From the NCBI RefSeq assembly GCF_001540865.1, contig NC_033631.1, positions 3,392,824-3,456,823 of the forward strand: 64,000 bases of DNA. The letters run 5' to 3'. The position numbers and the translations under genes were made by a program. Positions 33,275-46,539 of the stretch are shown piece by piece. Under the pieces are notes generated by a model. It saw only the letters and a list, made by a program, of their open reading frames with translations. It had not been told where the DNA came from and ran no database searches. Origin of the DNA: Ananas comosus. Taxonomy: Eukaryota > Streptophyta > Magnoliopsida > Poales > Bromeliaceae. How positions within the stretch are numbered: the first letter of the stretch is position 1; every line of letters begins with the position of its first letter.

Positions 33275-33776
33275 CAACTACCGCTACTGTATATATGCAT
33301 CAACCGGATGACAAGTCCAAAAATACCCAATTTGAAATCTGTGCTCTGTTGGTAAGCACCGCAGACCTCAAGCTGTGCCCGGTTGGTCCGCACCGCAAAC
33401 CTCATGTTGTGCCTTGTTGGCCTGCACTGCAGACCTCAAGCTGTCACTCTACCTGCATATAACCAAAGGTAGCCTATGGGCTCACGGGTTGGCACCTCCA
33501 ACTGCTTTTTCGGAAAAGAATACCTTTTTGCGGAGGATCAGATCGTTGGTGTTCGTGAAATGTGTACGAGTATCGGGCGATCAATGCTGATATGCTCAAT
33601 AGTCAACCGTTGGCAACCAACTGACAATCCTACCCCTCAGGGTATACCGACCGTATAGGTCATCGAACCGTAAGGAACATAAGTACCGACCACTCAGGTC
33701 AACTAAGATGGAACAACTCGACATCCTTCTGAAGATATACAGGTACCGACCTGTCACGCCCGGATATCAGCGGAAG

Positions 33777-36366
33777 TGTCACGCCCCGGGACCGATACCA
33801 ATTTGGGCCGGCCCGAGCACGTCAAACAGACGCCGAACGGACAGAGTTTTTCCTGTCCGCCCAAGGCTCATCACCTGTACATTTTCAAAAAAGAAGTGCA
33901 CTAGCGGAAACATACACAACGGCTTACACGAGGGTAAGCAATAGCCATGGGTGAAAGAAAGGAAACTAAATATCTACTCAAGTATTATGATTCAACTTTT
34001 GATCACATACATTGCAATTAACCTTCATATTCATGATTCTTTACATTTCTTGCATCATTTCTTTTACATCACATTTGCCCAAAATAAATATTACATTCTT
34101 TGCTTTACATTACTAATTGATCAAATACAAAAGATGATAAAAGGGTATACTACTAACAAAATGTAAACCCAACTTTGGTGGCCTCTGACTAAGGTGCGAT
34201 ACCTTTACCGCGGTCGCTCGCCGGCTCGCTCGGTCCCGGCTCCGTGGAATAGTGGAGTGAGAACTACAACAAAGTTCCCAGTGGGTTCGGCCCCAATCTC
34301 ACCGACTTTTCCACTAGGACTAACTCAAGCATAATAGAAAGGATAAGCAGAATAGTAACCCAACTATAATCATGATGCTAATATGCCCGAACAATAAAGC
34401 AAGAAATATGCTCAACGTAAATCATGCAAGTATGCAAGTTCTTTGTTCTTTACTCTTTGTTCTTTTAAGCTTTATTCTTTGTTCTTTAATCTCACGGCTA
34501 ACCCGGGGGTTTCGCCACATTAACTTGCCCACATTAAATCCATCATCGCGGGCCCTCAGCTGCCTCCCGCTAAGACCGTCCTTGGGTTTACTCCAACCCG
34601 TGATGCAAAACTCCGGAGCGTATCGCCCGAGGGGGAGCGACCGCCCTCGAGCACGGAACTCATAGCAAGTATGATCGATCCTTAACTCTAAGGATATATA
34701 GCTCAATTATTGTTTTTACACTAACTCTAGTGTTCTTTACATCACTTTATTTTGCTAACTCTAGCAATCATTGTTCTTTAACTTTACTCATTCTTTATGC
34801 CACTTTTATTTTCTTTTCTTGTCTCTAATCATTATCATTATTCTTTGCGTCACATTTCTCTTTGATGCCACACATACTAACTCTAGTGTCACTTTACTTT
34901 ACATTGTCGAATGCCACTCGATCTATGTTTTTATTATGTCACTTTGTTCTTTCCTCTCAGTGGGTGTTCATATTACATCTCATGCATACATATAGGGTTA
35001 AATAGGCTCTCAAACATTTCAAATAGCACGTGTACTCACATCATGCAACATTCACATTTATATCATCACATCTACCCTATAATGCATGCAACAATATAAT
35101 ATATGCTCAATTGAATGACGCATTAGGCATAGAAGGAATTTCAATAAGTTTGGATAGCACCACCCACCTCGTAGGTGTACTAGGATGCTACAACGATTTT
35201 CTTGGAATTTTTAGACTCCTAGTTCGTCACCTGCGGCAAAACGAAGCCCTATTAGGCCATTTTGCTCATATCTTTACATCAGCTTTTCGTAACGTTAATC
35301 CGAGCGCACCAACGCGTTGGAAATACCCCCAATTAGGTTTCTAGAGGGTCAATTTCATTGTAGAACCTTTACAAGCAAAAGCCCCAATTTGGGTGCCCTA
35401 GCTCATAACATATATCAAACCTAAGGTTTGATCTCATTGGGAAGCAAAAGAAGCTTCAATCTACACTAGAGACTCCATAAAAATCATTCTTAGCTTAATC
35501 CAAACCCTAGTTTGGGTTCTACCATGAGAGGGGTTGAAGCTCTCCTCTAAGCTTCACCTCCAACACTAAATCCATGGTTTTGATCTCATCCACAAGCAAA
35601 AGAAAGCTTGAAACATTCATTAGGCTCAATTAGAACCATTTCTATTTCATTGGATTGTCATTTATAGGTTTTACCATAAAAGGGATCAAAGCTTACCTGA
35701 AAACTTTCCCTCCTACAAGCTAGAGATGAGGGAGAGGGAGTTTCTTCACTCTTCTTCTTCTCCACTTTCTTCCTCTTCTTTTCCTTTCCTTTCTTTGTCT
35801 TCTTCTTCTCTTTCTTGTCTTCTAGAGAGAGAAAGAGAGAAGAAAGGGAGTGTGAGGGAGAGAATGAGAGAAATATCCCAAAACCCCTCACAACATAACC
35901 CATATATACATTTTTGCAAATAAACCCCTCAGCTTTCACTTTATTAAACTGCTTGAACTGGGCAGTTTTTGAGTTCGGGGACCGGTCTCCCCGACTTGGG
36001 ACCGGTCCTAGAGAGCTCTCCCTGTGGGCAGCCAGGGCTCTCGCGCGATGCAATCGGTCTCACCCCGAGGGACCGGTCTCTCTCGCAGGGACTGGTTCCC
36101 CAGAGCTGGTTTTTTGGGACTTAGCCGATTTTCAGCCTTTCTCATTTCTCACGCGTTCGGGGACCGGTCTCTCCCACCTGGGACCGGTCCCCGAGAGCTC
36201 AAAAACTGCAGTTTACAGATTTTTGATTCTTTAGCTCTCGAAAACCTCTCGTAACGCACTTTCGATCATTTTAACACCTTCGGACTTTTCGAAGTGTACC
36301 ATCCTCGCACTTTGGTCAATTTGACTAAAGTTCGATATTTATATTCTGAATTTTCGGTATATTACA
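33777..36366 (-). repeat. 3' LTR of element G
   Basis: Plus strand starts TGTCACGCCCCGGGACCG and ends GGTATATTACA. TATA (minus) around 35901-35908; seven ACCGGT or near-ACCGGT motifs follow at 35975-36195 in U3. It contains the uninterrupted sequence (near 34905) into which A' inserted in the other LTR. Confidence 0.93.
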
Positions 36367-36380
36367 TTCTCCACCCTTCA
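36367..36380 (-). other. Polypurine tract of element G
   Basis: The element's strand reads GAAGGGTGGAGAA, next to the LTR start TGTAATATACC. It is similar to the tract of element A. Confidence 0.85.
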
Positions 36381-36411
36381 AAATAATTTCGTCCGCGAAA
36401 TTACGCATACC

Positions 36412-37300
36412 TTAACTCGTCGACTCAAATAGATGCGGATACTCTCTCCGCATTGACTCCTCGAGCTCCCAAGTGGCTTCTCGCGCCGCATGGTTGCTCC
36501 ATTGGACCTTCACATATGGAATTCTGCGACTCCGCAGCTTCCTTTCTTCTCGACCGATGATGCACACCGGGTACTCCTCATAAGACATATCTTCACGTAG
36601 CTCCACGGGCTCGTACTCTAACACATGTGTCGAGTTGCGAATATACTTTCGGAGATTTGACACATGGAAAACATTGTGAACTCCCGCGAGTCTCGGTGGT
36701 AGTGCGAGCTTTACGCCACCGCACCCACACGCTCTAGTATCTCAAATGGCCCAACATAACGGGGGTTTAGCTTCCCGCGGACCCCAAATCGCTTTACTCC
36801 ACGCATCGGCGATACTCTCAAAAATACGCGGTCTCCAACCGCGAACTCTAAGTCCTTTCTTCGCTTGTCGGCATAACTCTTCTGTCTTGACTGCGCCGTT
36901 ACTAACCGTTGACGGGCAAGACGAACCTTTTCTTCCGCCTCCCGTACTACATCCGGGCCATGAGCCGTTCTCTCGCCCACGTCGCTCCAATGAATAGGAG
37001 AACGACACATTCGACCATATAGTGTCTCAAATGGTGCCATCGCTACGCTCTCTTGATAACCGTTATTATATGCGAACTCCGCCATTGGCAAGAAATCATG
37101 CCATCCTCCCTTGAAATCTAGCACACACGCTTGAAGCAAGTCCTCGAGGATTTGTATTGTCCGCTCTGACTGTCCATTACTCTGAGGATGAAACGCCTTG
37201 CTAAAGTCGAGCCGTGTGCCCAACGCATCTTACAAGCTCTTCCAAAAGTGGGATGTGAACCTGGGGTCTCGATCCGATACAATAGATATCGGAACCCATG
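36412..37300 (-). pseudogene. Integrase C-terminal part and chromodomain of element G
   Basis: Continues the G polyprotein in shifted frames. From about 37300 to 36711 it carries the integrase core end ([26 protein letters not shown] with the catalytic glutamate) and the C-terminal domain (GDRVFLRVSPMRG, LNPRYVGPFEI); one stop lies near 37227. Near 36711 the frame shifts again, and 36663-36412 encodes the chromodomain-like tail (YVKVQWSNHAAREATWELE, REYPHLF). The tail is thought to steer integration to particular chromatin in chromoviruses. Two frameshifts make this copy inactive. Confidence 0.9.
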
Positions 37301-40300
37301 AAGTCTCACAACCTCGTCGAGATAAACTTGAGCTAGCTTGTCTCCCGACCACATAGTATGTATCGGCAAAAAGTGTGCCGACTTTGTCAATCGATCCACT
37401 ATCACCCATATCGCATCGTGTCCGCCTTGTGACTGAGCCAAACCGGTAATAAAGTCCATCGCTATATCTTCCCATTTCCAAACGGGTATTGACAGACTTT
37501 GTAGCTTTCCCGTTGGAAATCGGCGCTCTGCTTTCACCTGTTGACACGTTAGACATTGCGCCACGAACTCCCCAATATCTTTCTTCATACCCGGCCACCA
37601 AAAATGCTCTTTCAAGTCCTTGTATATTTTAGTGCCGCCGGGGTGTATACTATAAGGAGATTGGTGCGCTTCTTGCATGATCGCCCTTCGTAACTCATCA
37701 TCTTTGGGTACGCACCAATGATTTCGAAATCGGAGTGCGACATCGGCTCTAATGCAAAAATCCTCGGCACTGCCGTTCTCAACTTCACCTCGTATCTTCT
37801 GAAGATAAGGATCTGAAGCTTGAAGCTCTTTGATTCTTTCCAATAGGGTCGGTTGCACAACTAATACGGCAAGTGTAGCCGGCACTCCCGGCGCTACCAC
37901 TTCCAACCCAAGCCTTTGCATCTCCTTTTGCAATAGCGGTTGAGGCGTAATTGCCATCGCTAAGTTCTCCGTCGATTTTCTACTTAAAGCATCGGCCACG
38001 ACATTGGCTTTCCCGGGGTGGTATAGTATAGTGACATCGTAGTCCTTCAACAACTCCAACCACCGCCGCTGCCGCATGTTCAATTCCTTCTGGGTGAACA
38101 GGTACTTTAGACTTTTATGATCTGTGTAGACCTCGCAATGCTCACTATACAAGTAATGCCTCCAAAGCTTTAGCGCGAAGATAACCGCGGCTAACTCGAG
38201 GTCGTGAATCGGGTAGTTCTTCTCATAACTCTTTAATTGGCGTGATGCATATGCAATGCCTCGCCCATTTTGCATTAATACACACCCGAGACCAACATAA
38301 GAGGCATCGCTGTATACTACAAAAGTCTCCCCCGGAGTCAGCAAGGCAAGCACCGGGGTCGACGTCAATCTGCTCTTTAATTCCTCGAAGCTCCGATCGC
38401 AATCGTCGCTCCAAACATACTTTACTCCTTTATGCGTGAGACGCGTTAGTGGAGTGGTTATTTTGGCAAATACCTCCACGAACCGCCGGTAGTAGCCCGC
38501 AAGTCCAAGAAAACTGTGGACCTCCGCTACATTCGTCGGGCGAGGCCAATCCTTGATCGCCTCTACCTTCTTCGGGTCTACCGAAACTCCGTCGCCCGAT
38601 ACCACATGACCAAAGAATGTGACCTCCTTTAGCCAAAAGTCACACTTCTTTAACTTTGCATAGAGCTTCTCCTATCTGAGTATTTGCAACACAGCTCTCA
38701 GATGCTCCTCGTGCTTCTCTTCACTTTTCGAGTAAACCAATACGTCGTCTATAAACACCACGACGCACCGGTCCAACAACGGCTTGAAGACTCGGTTCAT
38801 CAAGTCCATAAATGCTGCCACGGCATTAGTAAGCCCAAACGGCATTACCGTGAACTCATAATGGCCATACCGTGTACGGTACGTCGTTTTGTGCACATCC
38901 TTCGGCCTAATCTTTAATTGATGATACCCCGATTGGACATCAATCTTCGAATACACCTTGGACCCTTGCAACTGATGGAATAAATCGTCAATCCTTGGCA
39001 ACGGGTACTTGTTCTTTATTGTTACTTTGTTCAACTCGCGATAGTCTACGCAGAGTCGAAGTATGCCATCCTTTTTCTTCACAAATAGCACCGGAGCTCC
39101 CCACGGTGACATGCTCGGCCTCACGAAGCCCTTATCGAGCAAGTCTTGTAGTTGGCCTTTCAACTCCTTTAGCTCCACCGGTGCCATTCTATACGGAGCC
39201 TTCGAAACTGGTTCCGCCCCGGGAATCAAGTCAATGACAAACTCGACTTCCCGGTCCGGTGGCAGTCCCGGTAACTCCGCCGGAAATACATCCGGGTACT
39301 CGCACGCTACTCGAATATGCCCCATCTCAGGGTACTCCTTTTGAGCATCCACCATGGTTGCCAAATAGGCTTTACACCCTCCTTTGATCATTTTCTTCGC
39401 CCTTACAGACGATATAGTCGCCGCGAAGCGCCTACTTTTGCACGCTTGGTAGACTAACTCTTCTTGATTAGGCTCACGAAAAGTGATCACCTTGCTTTCA
39501 CAATCTATCACCGCATAGTACTTGGAGAGCCAGTTGGTCCCCAAGATAACATCGAATCCCCACATCTGATCTAGCACTAGCAGATCAATCGGCATAATCC
39601 AATCGCCTATTTGCACTGGACACGCCAAACACTCGTTATGGACACTGAATGAATGCTCTGGAGCGTTCACCCACCAGTAATCCTCATTGTATACCATCTC
39701 TATGCCATGTGTTTTAGCAAATGAAGTGCTAATGAATGAATGAGATGCGCCTGTATCAAACACTGCTCTAGCTCTAGTGCCTTTAATCACAATTATACCT
39801 GCCACGACGTCGTCGGGTGCTGCAGGTTGTTGCTCCTCCACCTGAGCGGCAAAGACTCGGCCGCTAGGCGCTCTCGATCCCTCCGGCTGACGCGGTGATG
39901 ACGCGCGACCAGCTGACATCGTTGGTGGTAACCCCGCAAGCTGTCTCGGGGTAGACGGTGCTGATGCTGCCATCGGCGCAGACGACGTCCAGCTCGGGCA
40001 CTCCCGGATAAGATGTCCCGGTTGGCCACACTTGAAACACTTGCCGTCCCGCTGTGGGCAAGTCGACACTCGGTGCTCACCACCACAAATAACACATCGA
40101 GGAGGTCTCTAGTTCCTCCACTGCTGTTGGGGATATCGAGGGGGTTTCTTAGTATTCGGCCGGCCCCCGGCACCACCCGCCGTTCGCTTCTTGCCTTTTT
40201 CTTTGCTTTCGGCCATAGCCTCCCTTTCTTCACGTACATGGGCGCTACCGTGCTCCGCCGACAAAGCTCTATCGAAGACCTCCGCAAAGGTCGTCAGCTT

Positions 40301-41131
40301 CAGAATCTGCACCTTTTCATAAATCCTCGGCTGGAGTCCTCGCAAGAACCAATCAGCCCGATCCCGATCATCTCTAACAACATCGGGAACGCAGTCCATA
40401 ATGTGGGAGAATTCCTGCTTGTACTCCCCCATCGATCAATTGCCCTGTCGCAACTTGCGGAACTTCTATTGTAGTCTCCGCTTCACCGTATCGGGGAAGT
40501 AGTTCGCGAATACCGCTCTCTTGAACTCCTCCCAAAGCATAAGCGAAAGATCGGTAGGTCGATCCTGCTTAACTCGCTTCCACCACACCATCGCCGCCTT
40601 CTCAAGACAATGGGTGGCGAGGTATACTTTGTCCTTTTCTGAGGTATTAAGATCCTCAAAGAGCGTCTCCATCGAGTCGATCCACGACTCCACGACCGCT
40701 GGCTCCACCAAACCACCTTCAAAGATAAGTGGGTTGAACTTCTTAAACTGTATGAGAGCCGCTAACGTGCGCTCCCGCTCCGCCTCTACCGCCGCACTAT
40801 CGGGATTTGAGGTTCCCGATCCGGCCGGTACTACCGTAACTGGAACAGCCACTGCTGTCCCCGCTCCCTCGTCCACATTTGGTACTACCACAGGGGGCGC
40901 GACATGCTCGACACCCGCCTGGGCGGCCGCCTGCTGACGCTCCAAGGCCTCCTGGAGCCATTGAATCTGTTTCCCTTGGCGTTGAACAGACTTCGCTTAT
41001 TGCCGCACTACGCCGATAAGCACGGCCATCTGCTCCCTAAGCTCTCCATCGCCACTCGCTCCGGATCGCTCGGGCTCCGCACTCGGCTCCTCAGGCATCG
41101 ACCTTGTCTGCGGTCGACCACGAGGTGCCAT
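37290..41131 (-). pseudogene. Gag-Pol polyprotein of element G (gag, protease, RT, RNase H, integrase N-part)
   Basis: From ATG at 41131 (minus) a single frame covers gag to integrase, with stops near 41000, 40466, 40435, 40109 and 38672. Gag domain: FKKFNPLIFEGG, ESWIDSMETLFE, LATHCLEKAAMVWW, FANYFPDTVKRRL, MGEYKQEFSHI. Zinc knuckle [14 protein letters not shown] near 40039, preceded by an imperfect one. Protease DTGASHS near 39757. [42 protein letters not shown] and the catalytic FIDD. After the stop at 38672, RNase H ([20 protein letters not shown]) and integrase zinc region and core ([21 protein letters not shown]). Near 37290 the frame is lost by a frameshift. All catalytic motifs seen are intact; inactivation comes from stops and frameshifts. 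Confidence 0.92.
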
Positions 41132-41437
41132 TGCTTCCAGAAAAGAAGCAACTCGCATTAGCTACATGACCAACATTACTCGACCATACCCAATCCGGCG
41201 AAAGCAATATGCACATTCGTCCTTGCCCCAAGCATCATGTCGTCGGCCGCCCGACACAAAACTAGAAGTAGAGGACGAACGAAAATTAAACTTAGCCTCT
41301 AATCACATTAGAGACATCCCAACTTAACCCAATCACATGCTTTTGCTAACTTTAATTCCACGTCACTCACGTTTTCTAGATCCTTAAGGTCTTCCAATCC
41401 TAAGAGTCTTTAGGTCCATTCCTATTCTTTCACTCTT

Positions 41438-41450
41438 GGCTCTGATACCA
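41438..41450 (-). other. Primer-binding site of element G
   Basis: Plus strand GGCTCTGATACCA, that is TGGTATCAGAGCC on the element's strand, complementary to initiator tRNA-Met, 7 bases from the LTR at 41458. Confidence 0.92.
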
Positions 41451-41457
41451 CAATATC

Positions 41458-44400
41458 TGTCACGCTCCGGGACCGATACCAATTTGGGCCAGCCCGAGCA
41501 CGTCAAACAGACGCCGAACGAACAGAGTTTTCTCTGTCCGCCCAAGGCTCATCACCTGTACATTTTCAAACAAGAAGTGCACTAGCGGAAACATACACAA
41601 CGGCTTACACGAGGGTAAGCAATAGCCATGGGTGAAAGAAAGGAAACTAAATATCTACTCAAGTATTATGATTCAACTTTTGATCACATACATTGCAATT
41701 AACCTTCATATTCATGATTCTTTACATTTCTTGCATCATTTCTTTTACATCACATTTGCCCAAAATAAACATTACATTCTTTGCTTTACATTACTAATTC
41801 ATCAAATACAAAAGATGATAAAAGGGTATACTACTAACAAAATGAAAACCCAACTTCGGTGGCCTCTGACTAAGGCGCGATACCTTTACCGCGGTCGCTC
41901 GTCGACTCGCTCGGTCCCGGCTCTGTGGAATAGTGGGGTGAGAACTACAACAAAGTTCCTAGTGGGTTCGGCCCCAATCTCACCGACTTTCCCATTAGGA
42001 CTAACTCAGGCATAATAGAAAGGATAAGCAGAATAGTAACCCAACTATAATCATGATGCTAATATGTCTGAACAATAAAGCAAGAAGTATGCTCAACATA
42101 AATCATGCAAGTACGCAAGTTCTTTGTTCTTTTAAGCTTTGTTTTTTGTTCTTTAATCTCACGGCTAACCCGGGGGTTTCGCCACATTAACTTGCCCACA
42201 TTAAGTCCATCATCGCGGGCCCTCAGCTGCCTCCCGCTAAGACCGTCCTCGGGTTTACTCCAACCCGTGATGCAAAACTCCGGAGCGCATCGCCCGAGGG
42301 GGAGCGACCTCCCTCGAGCACAGAACTCATAGCAAGTATGATCGATCCTTAACTCTAAGGATATATAGTTCAATCATTGTCTTTACACTAACTCTAGTGT
42401 TCTTTACATTACTTTATTTTGCTAACTCTAGCAATCATTGTTCTTTAACTTTACTCATTCTTTATGCCACTTTCATTTTCTTTTCTTGTCTTTAATCATT
42501 ATCATTGTTCTTTGCGTCACATTTCTCTTTGATGCCACACATACTAACTCTAGTGTCACTTTACTTTACATTGTCTGTAACATGCCACATCCCTCGTAAA
42601 TCGTATCGAGTTCCGTCAACACGAGCGGAACGCGAAACTGAACGAGTTAAAGTGGACCCAAAGTGCATTGGAGTTCATAATCGGAGCAAAAAGGGACCCG
42701 GAGAGCAAATTTGGAAATCTGGCTAAGTCCCAGATTTTGAGCTCTCGGGGACCGGTCCCTGAAGGAGAGACCGGTCCCCGTGCGCGTAGCCTGTCAGGAA
42801 ATCCTGAGGCATCCGGTCCCTGGTGGTGAGACCGATCCTCGGGAGACCGGTCCCTGACGGGCAGACCGGTCCCTCGCTGCGCAACAGCTGAAAACTCGAA
42901 AATTTGGCTAAGTCCTGGAAAACCTCCGTTCGGGAACCGGTCCCTGGTCGGGGAGACTGGTCCCCGAAGGCGAAAAATGCCCAGTCTGGACAGTTCAAGA
43001 GGAAACAAGTGGAGGGGCTTAAGTGCAATTGTTACAACACTATATATGACTCATCCCCTCTCTCCCACAGCCATTTTCACTCTTCTCACCCATTTCCTCT
43101 CTTTCTCTCTCTAGAACTCTTGCTCTAGGGCTTGGAGAAGAAGAAGAAGAAGTGAAGAGGAGAAGGATTTGGAGGCTTTGGAGGGTTCTACAAGCTCTCC
43201 TACAAGAAGGACTTGGAGGAGCTAGGGCTAAGGTGAGTTTTTGGTAAAAATGAGCCTAGGGTTTGGATTTTGGCTTAGAAGATGGGAGCTTTGTGCTCCC
43301 TAGTGGCTTTAAAGGCTCTTTTGAGCCATGTACACCATGGTTCCCATGAGAGCTTAAAGTGCTCTCATGGTGAATCCTTGGAAGTGGTGTTTGGAGCCCT
43401 AGAGTTGGTACCAAAGGTCTAGAAACCTTACTAGAGTGCTTCTTAGATGATCCTAAGCTATTGTTTGCTTAAGATTCGGATCGATTCATGGGAAAACCCT
43501 AAATGACAATATTAGGGCTGGGATTTGGGGCTTTTGCCCTAGGATTTTTTGGAGACAAATTGACCCCGTAGAAACCTAATTGGGGGTGTCCTAAACGCGT
43601 GGGACAACTTTGTTTAACATTGCGAAAATGATAGAGTATAGTTCATGTACAAAAAGGCCTAATATGGCACTATTTTGATTATAGGGCACGGAATCGGCTT
43701 TCGTAAAGTGCGAGAGCTTTCATAATCTACACCCACACAACCAATAGAGGTGGGGGGTGCACGCCGGAATCGTTGGATTCCCTTCTATGTCTGTTATCTA
43801 TATTCTTGAGCATACATGTTTATTTATATACCCATTCATGCATAGTAGGGTAGATACATGTGGAACTTGGTTTGACTTCATTTAAATGCTTCTAACGTAG
43901 TTGAACATAGCGGATGATAGAACCAAATTGGACATGTGTGATCGGACCCTCAAGTTGTGTGAATGTGAGGTTAGACTTGGACAATAGAAAACAATGGTGA
44001 CATTGACATAGAAACAAGATTGGCATTGAGAGATGACCCGTTAAACCTAGTTTAACCAATTATGACATCGTCAAAGGTAAAGCCTTGAGAGTGGCAAGAA
44101 TGAATAGGTAGAGACCTAGCAAGACATTGGCATTGTGACTAGTGGCTATGAATCCTCAAGTTGAGGACTTGATCGATACTCACATTTCGTCTTGGCTTGA
44201 GGGAGGTCGCTCCCCCTCGAGCGGTGCGCTCCGGAGTTGGTCACCACTGGGCGTGGTAAAGTCCCACCAGTTGACGGTCCCTAGGGAGGTTCGAGTCCCC
44301 CGCTATTAAGGGATTTTGAATGGTGAGTTATTGGGGTTAACAAGGTTAACCGGTAAGATTGGGTAAGAGCCGATGCTTCTTTGAGATTTGAGCATGCATG

Positions 44401-46539
44401 CATTTTCTATTATTGCATCGAGTATATATATATATCCACTGACATTCTTTTGCAGGCATGGTATTAGATGCATTAGCATTGGTTACTTCTCCCTTCCTTT
44501 GTAATACTTATGCCTGGATGGACCTAGTGGGTAAGTCGGCGAGGTCGGTTGCCGAGCCCACTGGGAACTTTGTTTAGTTCTCACACCACTAACCCTACAG
44601 GTCCTAGCACGAGCGGGGCGGCGGAGGACCGAGGCAAGGGTTTGGCGCCGTAGGTAGCGGCCACCGGGACTTTATACATTTTGTAGTCATTCCCTTTTGT
44701 TATACATGTATCAACTTTATTTTGTTGATGTAGGAATGAAATGTGTAAACAATCATGTATTCGGTGGATGACTAAATGTAAAAGATATGATGGTTGAATG
44801 GAATGTAATAGCTTTGTTTACTTGAATTTGGTTTAAATGAAATCAAATATCATGTGTGATGTATATTTAGCTTAGAGCTTTCGCTTCCGTTGTTGCTTGC
44901 CCTCGTGCAAGCCTTGTATTATATATGCAATTCTCTTGTTGATTGTCTATTTATACATGTTGTTAGAGTCTTGGGCGGACAGGGGAGGCTCTGTCCGTTC
45001 GGCGTCTGTTGACGTGACCCGAACCCGACCAAATTGGCGGGGATTGGGGCGTGACATTGTCGAATGCCACTCGATCTATGTTTTTATTATGTCACTTTGT
45101 TCTTTCCTCTCATTGGGTGCTCACATTACATCTCATGCATACATATAGGGTTAAATAGGCTCTCAAACATTTCAAATAGCATGTGTACTCACATCATGCA
45201 ACATTCACATTTATATCATCACATCTACCCTATAATGCATGCAACAATATAACATATGTTCAGTTGAATGACGCATTAGGCATAGAAGAAATTCCAATAA
45301 GTTTGGATAGCACCACCCACCTCGTAGGCGTACTAGGATGCTACAACGATTTTCTTGGAATTTTTAGACTCCTAGTTCGTCACCTGCGGCAAAACAAAAC
45401 CCTATTAGGCCATTTTGCTCATATCTTTACATCGGCTTTTCGTAATGTTAATCCGAGCGCACCAACGCGTCTGAAATACCCCCAATTAGGTTTCTAGAGG
45501 GTCAATTTCATTGTAGAACCTTTACAAGCAAAAGTCCCAATTTGGGTGCCCTGGCTCATAACATATATCAAATCTAGGGTTTGATCTCATTGGGAAGCAA
45601 AAGAAGCTTCAATCTACACTAGAGACTCCATAAAAATCATTCTTTGCTTAATCCAAACCCTAGTTTGGGTTCTACCATGAGAGGGGTTGAAGCTCTCCTC
45701 TAAGCTTTACCTCCAACACTAAATCCATTGTTTTGATCTCATCCACAAGCAAAAGAAAGCTTGAAATATTCATTAGGCTCAATTAGAACCATTTCTAGGT
45801 CATTGGGTTCTCATTTCTAGGTTTTACCATAAAAGGGATCAAAGCTTACCTCAAAGCTTTCCCTCCTACAAGCTAGAGATGAGGGAGAGGGAGTTTCTTC
45901 ACTCCTCCTTCTTCTTCTCCACTTTCTTTCTCTTCTTTTCCTTTCCTTTCTTTGTCTTCTTCTTCTCCTTCTTGTCTTCTAGAGAGAGAAAGAGAGAAGA
46001 GAGGGAGTGTGAGGGAGAGAATGAGAGAAATACCCCAAAACCCCTCATAACATAACTCATATATTGCATTTTTGCAAATAAACCCCTCAGCTTTCACTTT
46101 ATTAAACTGCTTGAACTGGGCAGTTTTCGGGTTTGGGGACCGGTCTCCCTGACTTGGGACCGGTCCCAGAGAGCTCTCCCCGCGGGCAGCCAGGGCTACT
46201 GCGCGATGCAACCGGTCTCTCCTAGAGGGACCGGTCTCTCGGGGACCGGTCTCTCTCGCAGGGACCGGTTTCCGAGAGCTAGTTTTCTGGGACTTAGTCG
46301 ATTTCCAGCCTTTCTCATTTCTCACGCGTTCGGGGACTGGTCTCTCCCACCAGGGACCGGTCCCTGAGAGCTCAAAAACTGCATTTTGCAGATTTTTGAT
46401 TCTTTAGCTCTCGAAAACCTCCCGTAACGCACTTTTGATCATTTTAACACTTTCGAACTTTTCGAAGTGTACCATCCTCGCACTTTGGTCAATTTGACTA
46501 AAGTTCGATATTTATTTTTTAAATTTTCGGTATATTACA
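41458..46539 (-). repeat. 5' LTR of element G, interrupted by solo LTR A'
   Basis: Same sequence as 33777-36366 apart from scattered substitutions, a small local duplication of the ACCGGT region near 46220, and the 2.5-kb insertion at 42576-45056. Ends GGTATATTACA at 46539, followed by the TSD GGAAG. Confidence 0.93.
42576..45056 (+). repeat. Solo LTR A' (2481 bp), TSD TTGTC
   Basis: TGTAACATGCC...GGGCGTGACA, flanked by TTGTC at 42571-42575 and 45057-45061. Removing it and one TSD recreates the sequence seen near 34905 in the other LTR of G. U3 has ACCGGT motifs at 42749-42965, TATATAT at 43041-43047 and a GAAGAAG leader near 43136. Related to LTR A. No internal region, so a solo LTR. It is the youngest layer of the nest. 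Confidence 0.95.

Larger units (their letters stand above)
33777..46539 (-). mobile_element. Full-length Tekay/Del-type chromovirus G (minus), TSD GGAAG
   Basis: Both LTRs are present: 3' LTR 33777-36366 (2590 bp) and 5' LTR 41458-46539 (about 2.6 kb once nested A' is removed). TSD GGAAG at 33772-33776 and 46540-46544. Internal region 36367-41457 has polypurine tract, gag-pol pseudogene and primer site. The LTRs differ by roughly 3-4% over the first 140 bp compared by eye. The chromodomain-like tail and long LTRs place it with Tekay/Del chromoviruses. Confidence 0.93.
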